A stretch of DNA of 64,000 nt from Herpetosiphon giganteus. GTDB taxonomy: Bacteria; Chloroflexota; Chloroflexia; Chloroflexales; Herpetosiphonaceae. Under the pieces are notes generated by a model, which did no database searches, was not told the DNA's origin, and was given only the letters and a program-made list of their open reading frames with translations. The position numbers and the translations under genes are program-made. The stretch's first letter is position 1. Each line of letters opens with the position of its first letter. Of this stretch, positions 54,519-63,679 are shown one piece after another. The DNA is taken from contig NZ_JAFBCZ010000002.1 in the NCBI RefSeq assembly GCF_016907925.1, forward strand, positions 248,001 through 312,000, written 5' to 3'.

Positions 54519-55214
54519 TTAAGGAAGATAGTTTGCAAAATGCAAGCGCATCTTCTCGGTAATTGTTCCCCGCTCAGGCGACTTCTTCGGTTGCCATTGC
54601 TCAAATTGCTGCGCGATAGCAGCTTTACGTGCTAGCATCAGGCCATTATTATTACGATATAGCCAAATTGCTAAACACTTAGCACGAATTGTGCTCCACT
54701 TGATGTAATAATTATTGCGATTATGGCTAATATTTGGTGCTGGTATTCCGGTCATTAATTCAATATATCTACCTGTTTCAAGCAGTAATTGCTGAGAGCC
54801 AGAATAAATTTGAATAACAGGCCGATCACCATTCCAAACTAAGGTACCATCACCATCAATAAACCCACGAATAAAATCCACGAGATATTCGGTTGGTACA
54901 TTAGGAAAGCCTATAACATGCGATTTGTTTGGAATTCCTCCAAGGTTGAGTAGATCATGATACAAGCCTTGATTGCAAATGACCATTTCGTGACAGCTTG
55001 ATTCTTTACGTACTTGGCGTAAAGCTGCTGTTGCACCCATAGTATTAGCAATAGTTTGTAAGTGTTCTATATCAATGCTGGCGATCTGAACAAGGTGACC
55101 ACCATTTCTGGAATGAATTCGCATATATCCATCGGCCCACCAATAACCTAGAACATAGGCCATGGTTGGTGACCATGTGCGAAAGAAAGGGTTGCTAGCA
55201 GCAGGTCGAGCCAT
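54519..55214 (-). CDS. free-standing LAGLIDADG homing-endonuclease-like protein between rpoB and rpoC
   Basis: A 231-residue protein with two LAGLIDADG-type helices: [11 protein letters not shown] (residues 20-30, acidic D28) and [13 protein letters not shown] (113-125, acidic D122). Spacing of about 94 residues between the acidic positions and the beta-rich segments after each helix fit a single-chain pseudo-dimer endonuclease. There is no intein splicing motif, and the flanking rpoB and rpoC are complete, so it is not an intein. Base composition is more AT-rich than rpoB and rpoC. It lies 77 bases after rpoB and 17 before rpoC, and must be cotranscribed with both. Cleavage activity and target are unknown. 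Confidence 0.8.
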   Translation of the reverse strand: MARPAASNPFFRTWSPTMAYVLGYWWADGYMRIHSRNGGHLVQIASIDIEHLQTIANTMGATAALRQVRKESSCHEMVICNQGLYHDLLNLGGIPNKSHVIGFPNVPTEYLVDFIRGFIDGDGTLVWNGDRPVIQIYSGSQQLLLETGRYIELMTGIPAPNISHNRNNYYIKWSTIRAKCLAIWLYRNNNGLMLARKAAIAQQFEQWQPKKSPERGTITEKMRLHFANYLP

Positions 55215-55236
55215 GGTAGCACCGTGCGATAACGAG

Positions 55237-55266
55237 GCGGTAGTTCACGTCATTGGGAACTACCGC
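55237..55266. promoter_or_regulatory. perfect 10-bp dyad in the rpoB to LAGLIDADG gap
   Basis: GCGGTAGTTC and GAACTACCGC are separated by ten bases, 26 bases after the rpoB stop codon. There is no T-run on the minus strand. It may be an RNA hairpin tuning expression of the inserted gene, or a trace of the insertion or target site. Confidence 0.5.
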
Positions 55267-55291
55267 GAGAGCAATGGATCGCAACCGAAGT

Positions 55292-58200
55292 TTAGAGTTC
55301 GCCTTTTTCCATCCCCGACAGGTTGATGCCGTCGAGTGAGATTAAGTCATCGGCTTCGCTATCGGTTAGCTCAACCGGGCGTTCATCAGCGGTCAACACA
55401 TCGACCGACAGACCAAGCGATTGCAACTCTTTGATCAAGACCTTGAACGATTCTGGTACGCCGGCTTCGTTGATCGGATCGCCCTTGACGATCGCCTCAT
55501 ACGTTTTGACCCGACCAACCACGTCGTCGGACTTGACCGTGAGCATTTCTTGGAGAATATAGGCTGCGCCATAGGCTTCGAGCGCCCAGACTTCCATTTC
55601 CCCAAAGCGCTGACCGCCGAACTGTGCCTTACCGCCGAGTGGTTGTTGAGTCACCAAGCTGTAGGGGCCAGTTGAGCGAGCGTGGATCTTATCTTCCACT
55701 AAGTGCGCCAACTTGAGCATATATTTGTAACCGACGGTCACTGGATTATCGAATTTCTCGCCAGTACGGCCATCGTAGAGATCGATCTTAGCATCGGATG
55801 GTAAGCCTGATTCAGCGAGTGCTTTGACAATATCCTCATCGCGTGCGCCGTCGAAGACTGGCGTGGCAATGCGGAAGCCCAAGCGTGAAGCAGCCCAACC
55901 CAAGTGGGTTTCCAAAATCTGGCCGATGTTCATCCGGCTTGGCACAGCCAACGGATTCAAGACGATATCGACAGGCGTGCCATCTGGTAAGAATGGCATA
56001 TCTTCGATTGGCAGCACACGGCTGACCACGCCTTTGTTGCCGTGGCGACCAGCCATTTTATCGCCGGGGCTGATTTTGCGTTTTTGGCAGAGCATAACGC
56101 GCACGGTTTGGTTGACCCCGACTGGCATTTCAGTCGTTTCATCGCGGGTAAAGACCTTGACATCAATGACTTTACCTTTGACCCCGTTGGGAACGCGCAA
56201 GCTACTATCTTTAACTTCGCGAGCCTTTTCACCGAAGATCGCCCGCAAGAGGCGTTCTTCAGCGGTCAGGTCAGTTTCGCCCTTGGGTGTGATTTTGCCA
56301 ACCAAAATATCGTTTGGCTGAACATCAGCACCAACGTAGATAATCCCGCGTTCGTCCAAGTTTTTAAGGCTATCTTGGCCGACGTTTGGAATATCGCGGG
56401 TAATTTCTTCGGGGCCAAGTTTGGTATCGCGGGCTTCGACTTCATATTTTTCAATGTGAATCGAGGTGAAAATATCTTCGCGGACCAAGCGTTCGCTCAC
56501 CAAAATAGCGTCTTCGAAGTTCCCACCTTCCCAAGGCATATAGGCCACGAGAATGTTTTGGCCAAGCGCAAGCTCGCCATTTTGGGTCGAAGAACTATCG
56601 GCGATGACCTCGCCAGCCCGAATTTTATCGCCAATAAAGACGCTTGGGCGTTGGTTGATACAGGTATCTTGGTTCGAGCGCAAGAACTTGAGCAATGGAT
56701 AGGTGCGTTCGGTGCCATCGTTTTCGCGCACCAAAATGCGTTCGCTATTTGATGAAAGCACCACAGCATCGGCACGAGCCACAACCACCTGACCTGAGTC
56801 GCGGGCGGCTTTGTGTTCCATGCCAGTGCCGATAATTGGCGCGTCTGGGCGCAACAACGGCACTGCTTGGCGCTGCATGTTCGAACCCATCAAGGCACGG
56901 TTTGCATCGTCGTGTTCCAAGAACGGAATCAACGCGGTTGAAACGCTGACCACCTGCTTGGGCGAAACGTCCATATAATCGACAGAAGCGATTGGTGATT
57001 GGACGAAATCTTCAGCGTGGCGGCATGAAACCGTTGGGTCGATAAAGCGGAAGCGTTCGTCGAGCAAAGCGTTGGCTTGGGCAATAATGAACTTATCTTC
57101 TTCGTCGGCTGGCAAGTAGTCGGTTTCATTGGTGACAACTGGGTGAATTTTGATTGCGCGCAAGGGCAAATCGGCAATTTTGGTTGCCAAGGCCCGATCA
57201 ATTTCGGTGCCAGTTTCAGCGATCAAATCGCCGGTCGCTGGGTTGACAATATCTTCGCGCAGCAACTGGCCATTCAGCACACCAATCGCAATGATCTTGG
57301 CTAATTCCTCGTCAACGCGAGCGCCAGCGCGGGCGATCAACTCGCCAGTGCTCAGGTGGCGGACATCGCGTGTGGTCATGCCGCGTTCAAGCCAAAGTGG
57401 CGTGTTATCGACTTCACGGTACACGCGGCGATATGGCGTTTCGAGGAAGCCCATTTCGTTGACGCGGGCAAAGGTCGACATCGTGCCAATCAGACCGATG
57501 TTTGGCCCTTCAGGCGTTTCGACTGGGCAGATCCGGCCATAGTGCGAGTGGTGAACGTCGCGAACCTCAAAGCCTGCGCGATCGCGGCTCAGACCACCAG
57601 GCCCAAGCGCTGAAAGCCGGCGTTTGTGGGTCAACTCAGCCAATGGATTGGTTTGATCCATGAACTGTGAAAGTTGCGAACCGCCGAAGAACTCGCGCAT
57701 TGCAGCGACCACAGGCCGGATATTGATCAAGCCATTGGGCGTTGCTGCTTCTGGTTCTTGCAACGACATGCGTTCTTTGATGACCCGTTCCATGCGCAAC
57801 AAACCGACGCGGAATTGGGTTTGAATCAATTCGCCGACGGTCCGCACACGGCGGTTGCCAAGGTGGTCAATATCGTCTGGGTTGCCAATCCCATTATTGA
57901 GATCGATCAAGCGCTCGACGATTTTGAACAAATCGGCTTTGCTCAGCACGCGCATGCTGAGGCTGGGAATTTCTTGGCCTTCGAAGAGGCGGCTTTTTTC
58001 CCAGAGATTGCGATTTAATTTATAGCGACCGACTTTGCCCAAGTCGTAGCGGCGCGAGTTGAACAGCAAGGTTTCCAATAACGAGCGAGCGTTATCGACG
58101 GTTGCTGGGTCACCTGGGCGCAAGCGCTTGTACAATTCCATAATCGCTTCTTTGGCATTGGTTGATGGATCTTTATCCAAGGTCGAAGCGATATATTGGT

Positions 58201-58945
58201 GGTCGCGGTTAACATCGACATTCGCGAACAAGGCCATAACTTCTTCGTTGAGGCCACATTGATCGAGTGGTTTCTCGCCGAACAAGCCCAGCACAGCGCG
58301 GATCAAGATGGTGACTGGCAACTTACGTTTGCGGTCGACCTTGACCGAAAGCACATCGCGCTTATTGGTTTCGAACTCCAGCCAAGCACCACGATTGGGG
58401 ATCAACTTGGCGCTATGGAGCGAACGACCGCTGGTTGGCTCTTTTTCTTCTTTGAAATACACGCCAGGCGAGCGAATCAACTGCGACACAACAACCCGTT
58501 CTGCGCCGTTGATCACAAACGTCCCATTATTGGTCATCAATGGGAAGTCACCAAGGAAAATATCGCTTTCCTTGATTTCGCCAGTCGTTTTGACCTTCAA
58601 CCGCACGCGGACACGGAGTGGCGCGGCGTAGGTCATATCGCGTTCACGGCACTCAAATTCGTTATAGCGGGGTTCGCCGAACTCGTAATCGCTAAACGAA
58701 AGCTCTAGGTTTTTGCCTGTGAAGTCGTCGATGGGATTAATTTCATCGAACAACTCACGAAGCCCCTCACGTTGAAACCAGCGAAACGAATCGATCTGGG
58801 TTTCGATCAACTTCGGTAATTCAATCGCATCGGTAATGCGAGCAAAACTCCGACGTGATGCGATCATCGCACGACCTTGGTCATCGCGGAAGATACTGGA
58901 CGTGATCAGCGGTGGCAGGATAACAGTTGACTGAACTTGCGGCAT
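55292..58945 (-). CDS. rpoB: DNA-directed RNA polymerase subunit beta
   Basis: A 1217-residue beta subunit of normal length. Conserved regions include [11 protein letters not shown], the rifampicin-region block [31 protein letters not shown] and [31 protein letters not shown], and the C-terminal [28 protein letters not shown]. An agggag site precedes the ATG. The promoter is at 59218-59246, giving a long leader. rplJ/rplL, often upstream, are absent here; ribF is upstream instead. Confidence 0.97.
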   Translation of the reverse strand: MPQVQSTVILPPLITSSIFRDDQGRAMIASRRSFARITDAIELPKLIETQIDSFRWFQREGLRELFDEINPIDDFTGKNLELSFSDYEFGEPRYNEFECRERDMTYAAPLRVRVRLKVKTTGEIKESDIFLGDFPLMTNNGTFVINGAERVVVSQLIRSPGVYFKEEKEPTSGRSLHSAKLIPNRGAWLEFETNKRDVLSVKVDRKRKLPVTILIRAVLGLFGEKPLDQCGLNEEVMALFANVDVNRDHQYIASTLDKDPSTNAKEAIMELYKRLRPGDPATVDNARSLLETLLFNSRRYDLGKVGRYKLNRNLWEKSRLFEGQEIPSLSMRVLSKADLFKIVERLIDLNNGIGNPDDIDHLGNRRVRTVGELIQTQFRVGLLRMERVIKERMSLQEPEAATPNGLINIRPVVAAMREFFGGSQLSQFMDQTNPLAELTHKRRLSALGPGGLSRDRAGFEVRDVHHSHYGRICPVETPEGPNIGLIGTMSTFARVNEMGFLETPYRRVYREVDNTPLWLERGMTTRDVRHLSTGELIARAGARVDEELAKIIAIGVLNGQLLREDIVNPATGDLIAETGTEIDRALATKIADLPLRAIKIHPVVTNETDYLPADEEDKFIIAQANALLDERFRFIDPTVSCRHAEDFVQSPIASVDYMDVSPKQVVSVSTALIPFLEHDDANRALMGSNMQRQAVPLLRPDAPIIGTGMEHKAARDSGQVVVARADAVVLSSNSERILVRENDGTERTYPLLKFLRSNQDTCINQRPSVFIGDKIRAGEVIADSSSTQNGELALGQNILVAYMPWEGGNFEDAILVSERLVREDIFTSIHIEKYEVEARDTKLGPEEITRDIPNVGQDSLKNLDERGIIYVGADVQPNDILVGKITPKGETDLTAEERLLRAIFGEKAREVKDSSLRVPNGVKGKVIDVKVFTRDETTEMPVGVNQTVRVMLCQKRKISPGDKMAGRHGNKGVVSRVLPIEDMPFLPDGTPVDIVLNPLAVPSRMNIGQILETHLGWAASRLGFRIATPVFDGARDEDIVKALAESGLPSDAKIDLYDGRTGEKFDNPVTVGYKYMLKLAHLVEDKIHARSTGPYSLVTQQPLGGKAQFGGQRFGEMEVWALEAYGAAYILQEMLTVKSDDVVGRVKTYEAIVKGDPINEAGVPESFKVLIKELQSLGLSVDVLTADERPVELTDSEADDLISLDGINLSGMEKGEL

Positions 58946-59304
58946 CAGCTTCGCTCCCTAGCCCCGCAAAAGCACAAAATGCTCACCTCCAAACACCCGT
59001 AGTCAAAAATGCGACTTGTGGTTGTCCGGCTGCGAGTTTGACTGCTTTTGGCGGCAGCGCAACGAAAAATACGCCCAACGGCGTGGTATTGATATACATT
59101 CTTGGCGTGGATCGAAAGCCTCGTCCAAACACTACGAAAAGCTATTTTTGCAAAAGGAGATTATAACAGCAAGGTCGAGAGGTGTCAAGAGACAATACGA
59201 GGTTTAAACTTGCGGGCATTATACTCTTGCGCCCGAGAGAAGTCAACCCCTTTTTTTAGAAATTCGCACATATGTTTTGAATGCTAAGAAAAGGGGTTGT
59301 TTAG
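58946..59304. other. rpoB leader and promoter region
   Basis: The gap between ribF and rpoB holds the rpoB promoter and a leader of about 265 bases. No coding sequence was found in it and no riboswitch family was recognised. aaccccttttcttag near 59287 is partly complementary to ctaaaaaaaggggtt near 59250 and may end ribF transcripts. Confidence 0.5.
59218..59246 (-). promoter_or_regulatory. near-consensus sigma70 promoter of rpoB-rpoC
   Basis: Minus-strand TTGACT (59241-59246), exactly 17 bases, then a perfect TATAAT (59218-59223). It is the strongest promoter in the window, as expected for RNA polymerase genes. Transcription should start near 59211. Confidence 0.88.
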
Positions 59305-60231
59305 TTAGTGTTGTTCGAGCCATTCACGGGCAAATTGGGCATCGCGGCCAATTTGGGCTACCAGCTGTTCGATGCCAGCAAATTTTTGTTCGCCGCGAAT
59401 ATGCTGCAAAAAGCTGATTCGCAACGGGCGGCCATAAATATCTTCGTTGAAATCGAAAAGATGGGCCTCAACCGCCCGCCCAAGCACGCCAAAGGTTGGC
59501 CGAACGCCAATGTTGGTCACTGCGCCAAAACTGCGCCGATCATCAAGCAATTGCACCTTGCAGACATATACGCCATCTGCTGGCAACATGTGGTTGCTGG
59601 CGATTTGCACATTGGCGGTGGGAAAGCCAATTTTGCGCCCGCGCTGGTCGCCTGGCACAACCGTGCCTTGCAAGCTAAACGGTCGCCCAAGGTAGTGATT
59701 GGCGGTTTGCACATCGCCAGCGGCCAAGCAGGTGCGAATCGCGGTCGAGCTAACAATCTCATCATCAAGCGTCCAATAGGGAATTGGCTCAATTGTAAAG
59801 CCCAGCTCTTGCCCTAAATCCTGCAACACAGGCATTGTGCCAGCGCCACGGTGACCAAGCTTAAAATCTGGCCCAACCCACAATTCGCGCACTGGAACGT
59901 GATTTAACAATAGTTGTAAAAATGCCTTAGGGCTGAGTTGCGAGGTGGCCTGATTAAACGGCAGAACGGCCAAGAGATCGATGCCAATATCTTGCATTAA
60001 TGCTGCGCGCTCGTTGATGGTGGTCAAATAGCGAATCTCACGCTCAGGCCGCAGAATCTCATCGGGATGCGGATCAAACGTCAGCACCGCACTATGGCAA
60101 TCGAGCTGGCGAGCGCGTTCAACCAAACGGCGCAGAATGTGTTGATGAGCTTGATGCACACCATCAAACTTTCCAATCGTTAAGAGCGTCGGAGTTTTAT
60201 ACTGCACGCTGGCAAGTTCAGCAAAATGCAT
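59305..60231 (-). CDS. ribF: bifunctional riboflavin kinase / FAD synthetase
   Basis: A 308-residue RibF that makes FMN from riboflavin and then FAD. The N-terminal FAD synthetase half has TIGKFDGVHQAHQHILRRL and AVLTFDPHP, followed by the VSSTAIRTCLAAGDV segment. The C-terminal kinase half has GRKIGFPTANV and NIGVRPTFG, with the closing EAHLFDFNEDIYGRPLRISFL. Length is normal. It has no FMN riboswitch in front. It lies upstream of rpoB in the same direction, but rpoB has its own promoter. Confidence 0.95.
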   Translation of the reverse strand: MHFAELASVQYKTPTLLTIGKFDGVHQAHQHILRRLVERARQLDCHSAVLTFDPHPDEILRPEREIRYLTTINERAALMQDIGIDLLAVLPFNQATSQLSPKAFLQLLLNHVPVRELWVGPDFKLGHRGAGTMPVLQDLGQELGFTIEPIPYWTLDDEIVSSTAIRTCLAAGDVQTANHYLGRPFSLQGTVVPGDQRGRKIGFPTANVQIASNHMLPADGVYVCKVQLLDDRRSFGAVTNIGVRPTFGVLGRAVEAHLFDFNEDIYGRPLRISFLQHIRGEQKFAGIEQLVAQIGRDAQFAREWLEQH

Positions 60232-60739
60232 GGCCTAGTTCCAATTCATAAAGTTGCCAATATCGCCTCAAAAGATACCATTGTCACTGGTAAATAGCAA
60301 AGGATTTGCGATGAAGGATGAAGGATGAGGGATGAAGGATGAAGGATGAGGGATGAAGGCAGAAATCAAAAGTCAAAAGGCAGAAGGCAGAAATCACAAT
60401 GATCAGGTAATCGACCCGACTATGAGCACAGCAGGATAATCAAGCAAATCTGTGTCAATCTGTGGCGAAAAATATTCATGGCGATAGGCTATAGGCTGTG
60501 GGCTAGCGGAAGATTATTCGTGCAATTCGTGCAATTCGTGGCTAAAAACAAAAACAGCCTTCGCCTCCTTTGTGTTCTTCGCGGTTTCAGCCCTTCGCGC
60601 TCTTCGTGGATCAATAATTCAACGCAGAGGCGCAGAGAAAGTGAGGCTATTTGCTATAGGTAGCATAGGTGAGTTTGGGTAGGGCGCTGAGGAAGCAACA
60701 AGCAACTGATCCCTAGCGCCCGAACCCCGACCCCTAGAT
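60232..60739. other. intergenic repeat-rich region
   Basis: About 500 bases without a credible gene. It contains ggatgaaggatgaggg words (60312-60357), gtcaaaaggcagaagg words, and a segment at 60446-60592 that reappears almost unchanged at 63862-64000. The last part has agcgcccg-ccccgaccc words. Confidence 0.6.
60446..60592 (+). repeat. long direct repeat, left copy (partner at 63862-64000)
   Basis: Shares with the right end of the window the order: aatctgtg-caatctg, attcatggc, gctagcggaagattatt, gtgcaattcgtggctaaa, acagccttcgc and cctttgtgttcttcgcgg. The two copies differ by a few substitutions and one short indel. Confidence 0.7.
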
Positions 60740-61471
60740 TTATGCCTTCGCTCGAGAGCGCAACAGCAAGCCACCAAGCGTAACCAACCAAAGCTGCCAT
60801 AAACTCCCACTGATCATCAACATTGGCCCAGCGCTGAGATTGTAGACCTCGATCAGCGGAATGAGCACGCTGAGCGCGACTACCAGCCCACTATAGCCAA
60901 GCCAGCGCGGCAATTGGCCTTGCCGAAGGATGCTCAACGCTACACCTGCGGTCCACAAGCCAGCAAACAAGGCTACGCCGATTTGTTCGCCAACTCCGCC
61001 AGCGTAGTTGTTGAAACTGGTATACAGCAACTCGATACTTGCGCGCAGGCTGGGATCGCTGGTTGTACTGTATTGTTCGGCCAAACTGGGCATCAACAAA
61101 AGCCAGCGCCCAATCCCTAGCAATTTGGCGAAGCCTGCCAAGATGCCAAAGCCTGCGCTTACCCGCAGCAAGCTGCTTTCGCTGCCCAAAATCTGCCAAA
61201 GCAACAAGGCAATTGGAATCAGCATGGTCGCCGAGACAAAGTAGGCTGTATAGCCCAAGGCAACTGCCGAGCGTTCTTGCAGCATCAAGGGCAAGGCTTG
61301 GGCGGCAGGGTTATCAAGGCTGGCGGGCCAATCGATGGCGCTACCGAGCACCAAAAATGTCAGCATAAAGATCAAAAATTGGCTAAAGAGCAGGCCTGCT
61401 GCCCAGCGATAGGTGCTGGTTATGCTGCGCTCGGGTTGGTTGATGGATGCGTAGCTGTTGCTGGCTATCAT
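60740..61471 (-). CDS. DUF4386 family membrane protein
   Basis: A 243-residue membrane protein with about six hydrophobic segments, matching the DUF4386 family (ERSITSTYRWAAGLLFSQF, FGILAGFAKLLGIGRWLL, VGEQIGVALFAGLWTAGVAL, LPRWLGYSGLVVAL). The function of the family is unknown. Start at 61471 behind aagaaagga; a longer frame overlaps the MerR gene and is rejected. It begins 13 bases after the MerR-family gene and is probably regulated by it. Confidence 0.82.
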   Translation of the reverse strand: MIASNSYASINQPERSITSTYRWAAGLLFSQFLIFMLTFLVLGSAIDWPASLDNPAAQALPLMLQERSAVALGYTAYFVSATMLIPIALLLWQILGSESSLLRVSAGFGILAGFAKLLGIGRWLLLMPSLAEQYSTTSDPSLRASIELLYTSFNNYAGGVGEQIGVALFAGLWTAGVALSILRQGQLPRWLGYSGLVVALSVLIPLIEVYNLSAGPMLMISGSLWQLWLVTLGGLLLRSRAKA

Positions 61472-61484
61472 AGTCGTTCCTTTC

Positions 61485-62336
61485 TTAAGTTGGTTGGGCG
61501 ATTGGCAATTGCAGTTCGATAATCGCAGGCTCGCGAATGCCGCCTTCTGAATCGTGAGCAGGCCCAGAGCGATGAAACTCGCGCAGCGGCCCAATAATTT
61601 GATAGTTGTGCAAGCCAACCCAGCCAAGTAGCGCCAAAACAGCCGCGTGAATCTCGCGAAAACTGCCTTCAAAGGCTAGCGTTGCCGCTAGTTCGAAGCT
61701 GGGCAGCGTTTGAAATGTGATGTTGCTAGCACTGATTTGGGGCAATTTGTCCTCGGCCAAGGTGACGGCTACCTCGATTGAAACATTGGTTTCGGCAAAC
61801 TCCTGATTGTGGTAGGTGGTAATTTCTTGCTCTAGGATTGGAATGCGCTGCATGTGCAATTCTTGGTAGAGCGCTGTATAGAGTTGATGGCAGTAGTAGC
61901 CCATTTGATCGATGCTCGGCACAACCGCTTGGATACTGGCGATTGGCTGGGCCTTGGTCGATTTGAGCATCATGGCGTAGGGCCATGGCTGCTGCTCATG
62001 GTCGATTTGGGCTAAGCGAGCGCTGACTTCGGCCAACTGGGCTTGTTTTTTGGCCAAATCAGCTGTTAAACGGGCTTCTTGAAGGCGCAACATACCGCGC
62101 AATTGATCTGCCGAAAGATCGTCATGGTTCAATAATTCGCTAATTTGTTGTAGACTGAGGCCCAAGCCGTTGAGCGCAACAATTCGATGCAGCCGTGGCA
62201 ATTGCTCGACCGTGTAATAGCGATAGCCCGTCCACTGATCGACCTGGCTTGGAATGAGCAAGCCCAACTTGTCGTAATGGCGTAACATCCGCACCGAAAC
62301 TTGCGCTAAGCGTGAGAATTCACCAATCTTGAACAT
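61485..62336 (-). CDS. MerR-family regulator with GyrI-like effector domain
   Basis: A 283-residue activator of the BmrR/TipA type. Residues 1-70 form the MerR winged helix (FKIGEFSRLAQVSVRMLRHYDKLGLL and GYRYYTVEQLPRL), then a dimerisation coiled coil (about 80-118), then a GyrI-like effector-binding domain (about 125-283) that usually senses hydrophobic or cationic compounds. The start at 62336 is preferred over an ATG nine bases upstream because of spacing to aagg. Its promoter has the 19-base spacer typical of MerR targets, implying autoregulation together with the DUF4386 gene. Confidence 0.9.
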   Translation of the reverse strand: MFKIGEFSRLAQVSVRMLRHYDKLGLLIPSQVDQWTGYRYYTVEQLPRLHRIVALNGLGLSLQQISELLNHDDLSADQLRGMLRLQEARLTADLAKKQAQLAEVSARLAQIDHEQQPWPYAMMLKSTKAQPIASIQAVVPSIDQMGYYCHQLYTALYQELHMQRIPILEQEITTYHNQEFAETNVSIEVAVTLAEDKLPQISASNITFQTLPSFELAATLAFEGSFREIHAAVLALLGWVGLHNYQIIGPLREFHRSGPAHDSEGGIREPAIIELQLPIAQPT

Positions 62337-62366
62337 TGCAACCATCCTTGTGTAACGCTGCTGTTG

Positions 62367-62397
62367 ATGCTACACCCTAGCACAGTGGTAGAGTCAA
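62367..62397 (-). promoter_or_regulatory. MerR-type promoter with 19-base spacer
   Basis: Minus-strand TTGACT (62392-62397), a 19-base spacer and TAGCAT (62367-62372). The spacer carries an imperfect dyad (CTACCAC and GGGTGTAG). MerR proteins activate promoters with 19-20-base spacers by twisting the DNA, so this is the likely self-regulated promoter of the MerR-DUF4386 operon. Confidence 0.6.
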
Positions 62398-62441
62398 GCG
62401 CCAATTAATCGCAGCATTTCACCAACCGAGAGGAGTAGATC

Positions 62442-63149
62442 ATGACGTATTGGTTTCGAGTTATGCTCTGGACAGTATTGGGCGTTATTGCCAGCTGTTT
62501 CGCGTTAATCGGCATTGCAATGTGTGCAATTAATATTTTTTTTGATCGCGATACTGCTGAGAATGCTCGAATTGCGCCAATTATTATTGATGAATCAATA
62601 GATGAGTGTAGTATTTCGCCAGCACGTAACTTTGTTTTAGCAACGACATTTAAAGACGGGGTTGGATCACAGAAAATCTATAATTTAAAAACTGGTGACG
62701 AAATTGCTTATCCTGATAATCCTGAAGCTGATCCTTATGGAAATAACAGCTATGGCGACCCATTAGGCTGGATTAATGACCCAACCCAAGATATTGTTTT
62801 AGTAGATCCATACTGGCTCGTTAACTTAACGACAGGAGAGGTGACAAAAGTTGAGCTATCGGCTAAGCAACAATCAACAGATTGGTGGGAGCCAATGTTA
62901 ATCCCCGATGATTATGGAACATATGTAAAATCGCCTGATCAGCAGTATGTTGCTGATAATGGAAAGATTTATCGATCAGCTCGTGGATACCCGCCAGTGG
63001 GTGATTTAATTGTGGAATTTTCCAATATATATCCTGAAATTTGTAGTAATGCGTGGGAGCCAGATAGTAGTGGCTATTACTTCGCCGATGTCTATGGGCG
63101 GGGCAGAATGCTTGGACCACTGCGTTTCCTCAAAAATCCTGAGCGCTAG
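62442..63149 (+). CDS. hypothetical protein with N-terminal membrane anchor
   Basis: A 235-residue protein with one membrane segment at residues 7-32, and an acidic, aromatic-rich extracytoplasmic part with weak resemblance to a beta-propeller (repeated GDEIAY, NLTTGEVTKVEL, SPDQQYVADNGKIY, EPDSSGYYFADV). The DNA is more AT-rich than its neighbours. aggag precedes the ATG. It is transcribed divergently from the MerR gene. Function unknown. Confidence 0.7.
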   Translation: MTYWFRVMLWTVLGVIASCFALIGIAMCAINIFFDRDTAENARIAPIIIDESIDECSISPARNFVLATTFKDGVGSQKIYNLKTGDEIAYPDNPEADPYGNNSYGDPLGWINDPTQDIVLVDPYWLVNLTTGEVTKVELSAKQQSTDWWEPMLIPDDYGTYVKSPDQQYVADNGKIYRSARGYPPVGDLIVEFSNIYPEICSNAWEPDSSGYYFADVYGRGRMLGPLRFLKNPER

Positions 63150-63202
63150 CGAGGCTTGAACATGCTGCTTAACGTGTATAAACAGCAAGAAAGGGATTGA
63201 TT

Positions 63203-63679
63203 ATGGCGATCACAATTCAGCGGCTTGAGGTTGGCGACGAGGCGATTATTCAGCAGTTGGCACTTGATGATGCGTTATTTGGGCTTGAACCTGATGATGA
63301 TGAGCCATTAATTGCGCTTGACGATCAAGCGGCCCGCCAGTTTTTGGCCAATCCGGCGGTGCTCTATTGGGTCGCGCGCGAAGCCGAAGTGATTACTGGC
63401 TTTTTGTATTGTGTGGTCGTGCCGCTGCGTTCAGGCGCAGGCAGCGAAGTTTTGCTCTATGAGATTGGCGTACATCACCAGTGGCGACGCAACGGCATTG
63501 GCCAAGCCCTGTTGCAAACAATGGAAGCATGGATGGCGGTGCATGCAATGATCGCAGTCTGGGTGCTAGCCGATAATCCTGCTGCTACCACGTTTTATCA
63601 GGCCTGTGGCTTTGCGATTGAGGAAGAACAACCAACGTATTTGGTTAAGAACCTAGAAAGTATGAAGGATGAGGGATGA
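63203..63679 (+). CDS. GNAT family N-acetyltransferase
   Basis: A 158-residue acetyltransferase. The acetyl-CoA-binding motif is VHHQWRRNGIGQALLQTMEAW (Q/R-x-x-G-x-G/A pattern RRNGIG) and the C-terminal ADNPAATTFYQACGFAIEEE is typical. The substrate is unknown. ATG at 63203 follows aaggga; an upstream ATG six bases earlier is less well spaced. The last five residues (MKDEG) and the stop codon are provided by a ggatgaggga repeat word, so the native 3' end has been replaced by repeat DNA. Confidence 0.85.
   Translation: MAITIQRLEVGDEAIIQQLALDDALFGLEPDDDEPLIALDDQAARQFLANPAVLYWVAREAEVITGFLYCVVVPLRSGAGSEVLLYEIGVHHQWRRNGIGQALLQTMEAWMAVHAMIAVWVLADNPAATTFYQACGFAIEEEQPTYLVKNLESMKDEG

Noticed and set aside
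54519-55214. Intein in rpoB or rpoC
   Set aside because: Both subunits are complete with their own start and stop, and the inserted protein lacks splicing-domain motifs.
56042-56752. A 236-codon plus-strand frame inside rpoB
   Set aside because: rpoB is certain on the other strand and the antisense product shows no recognisable feature.
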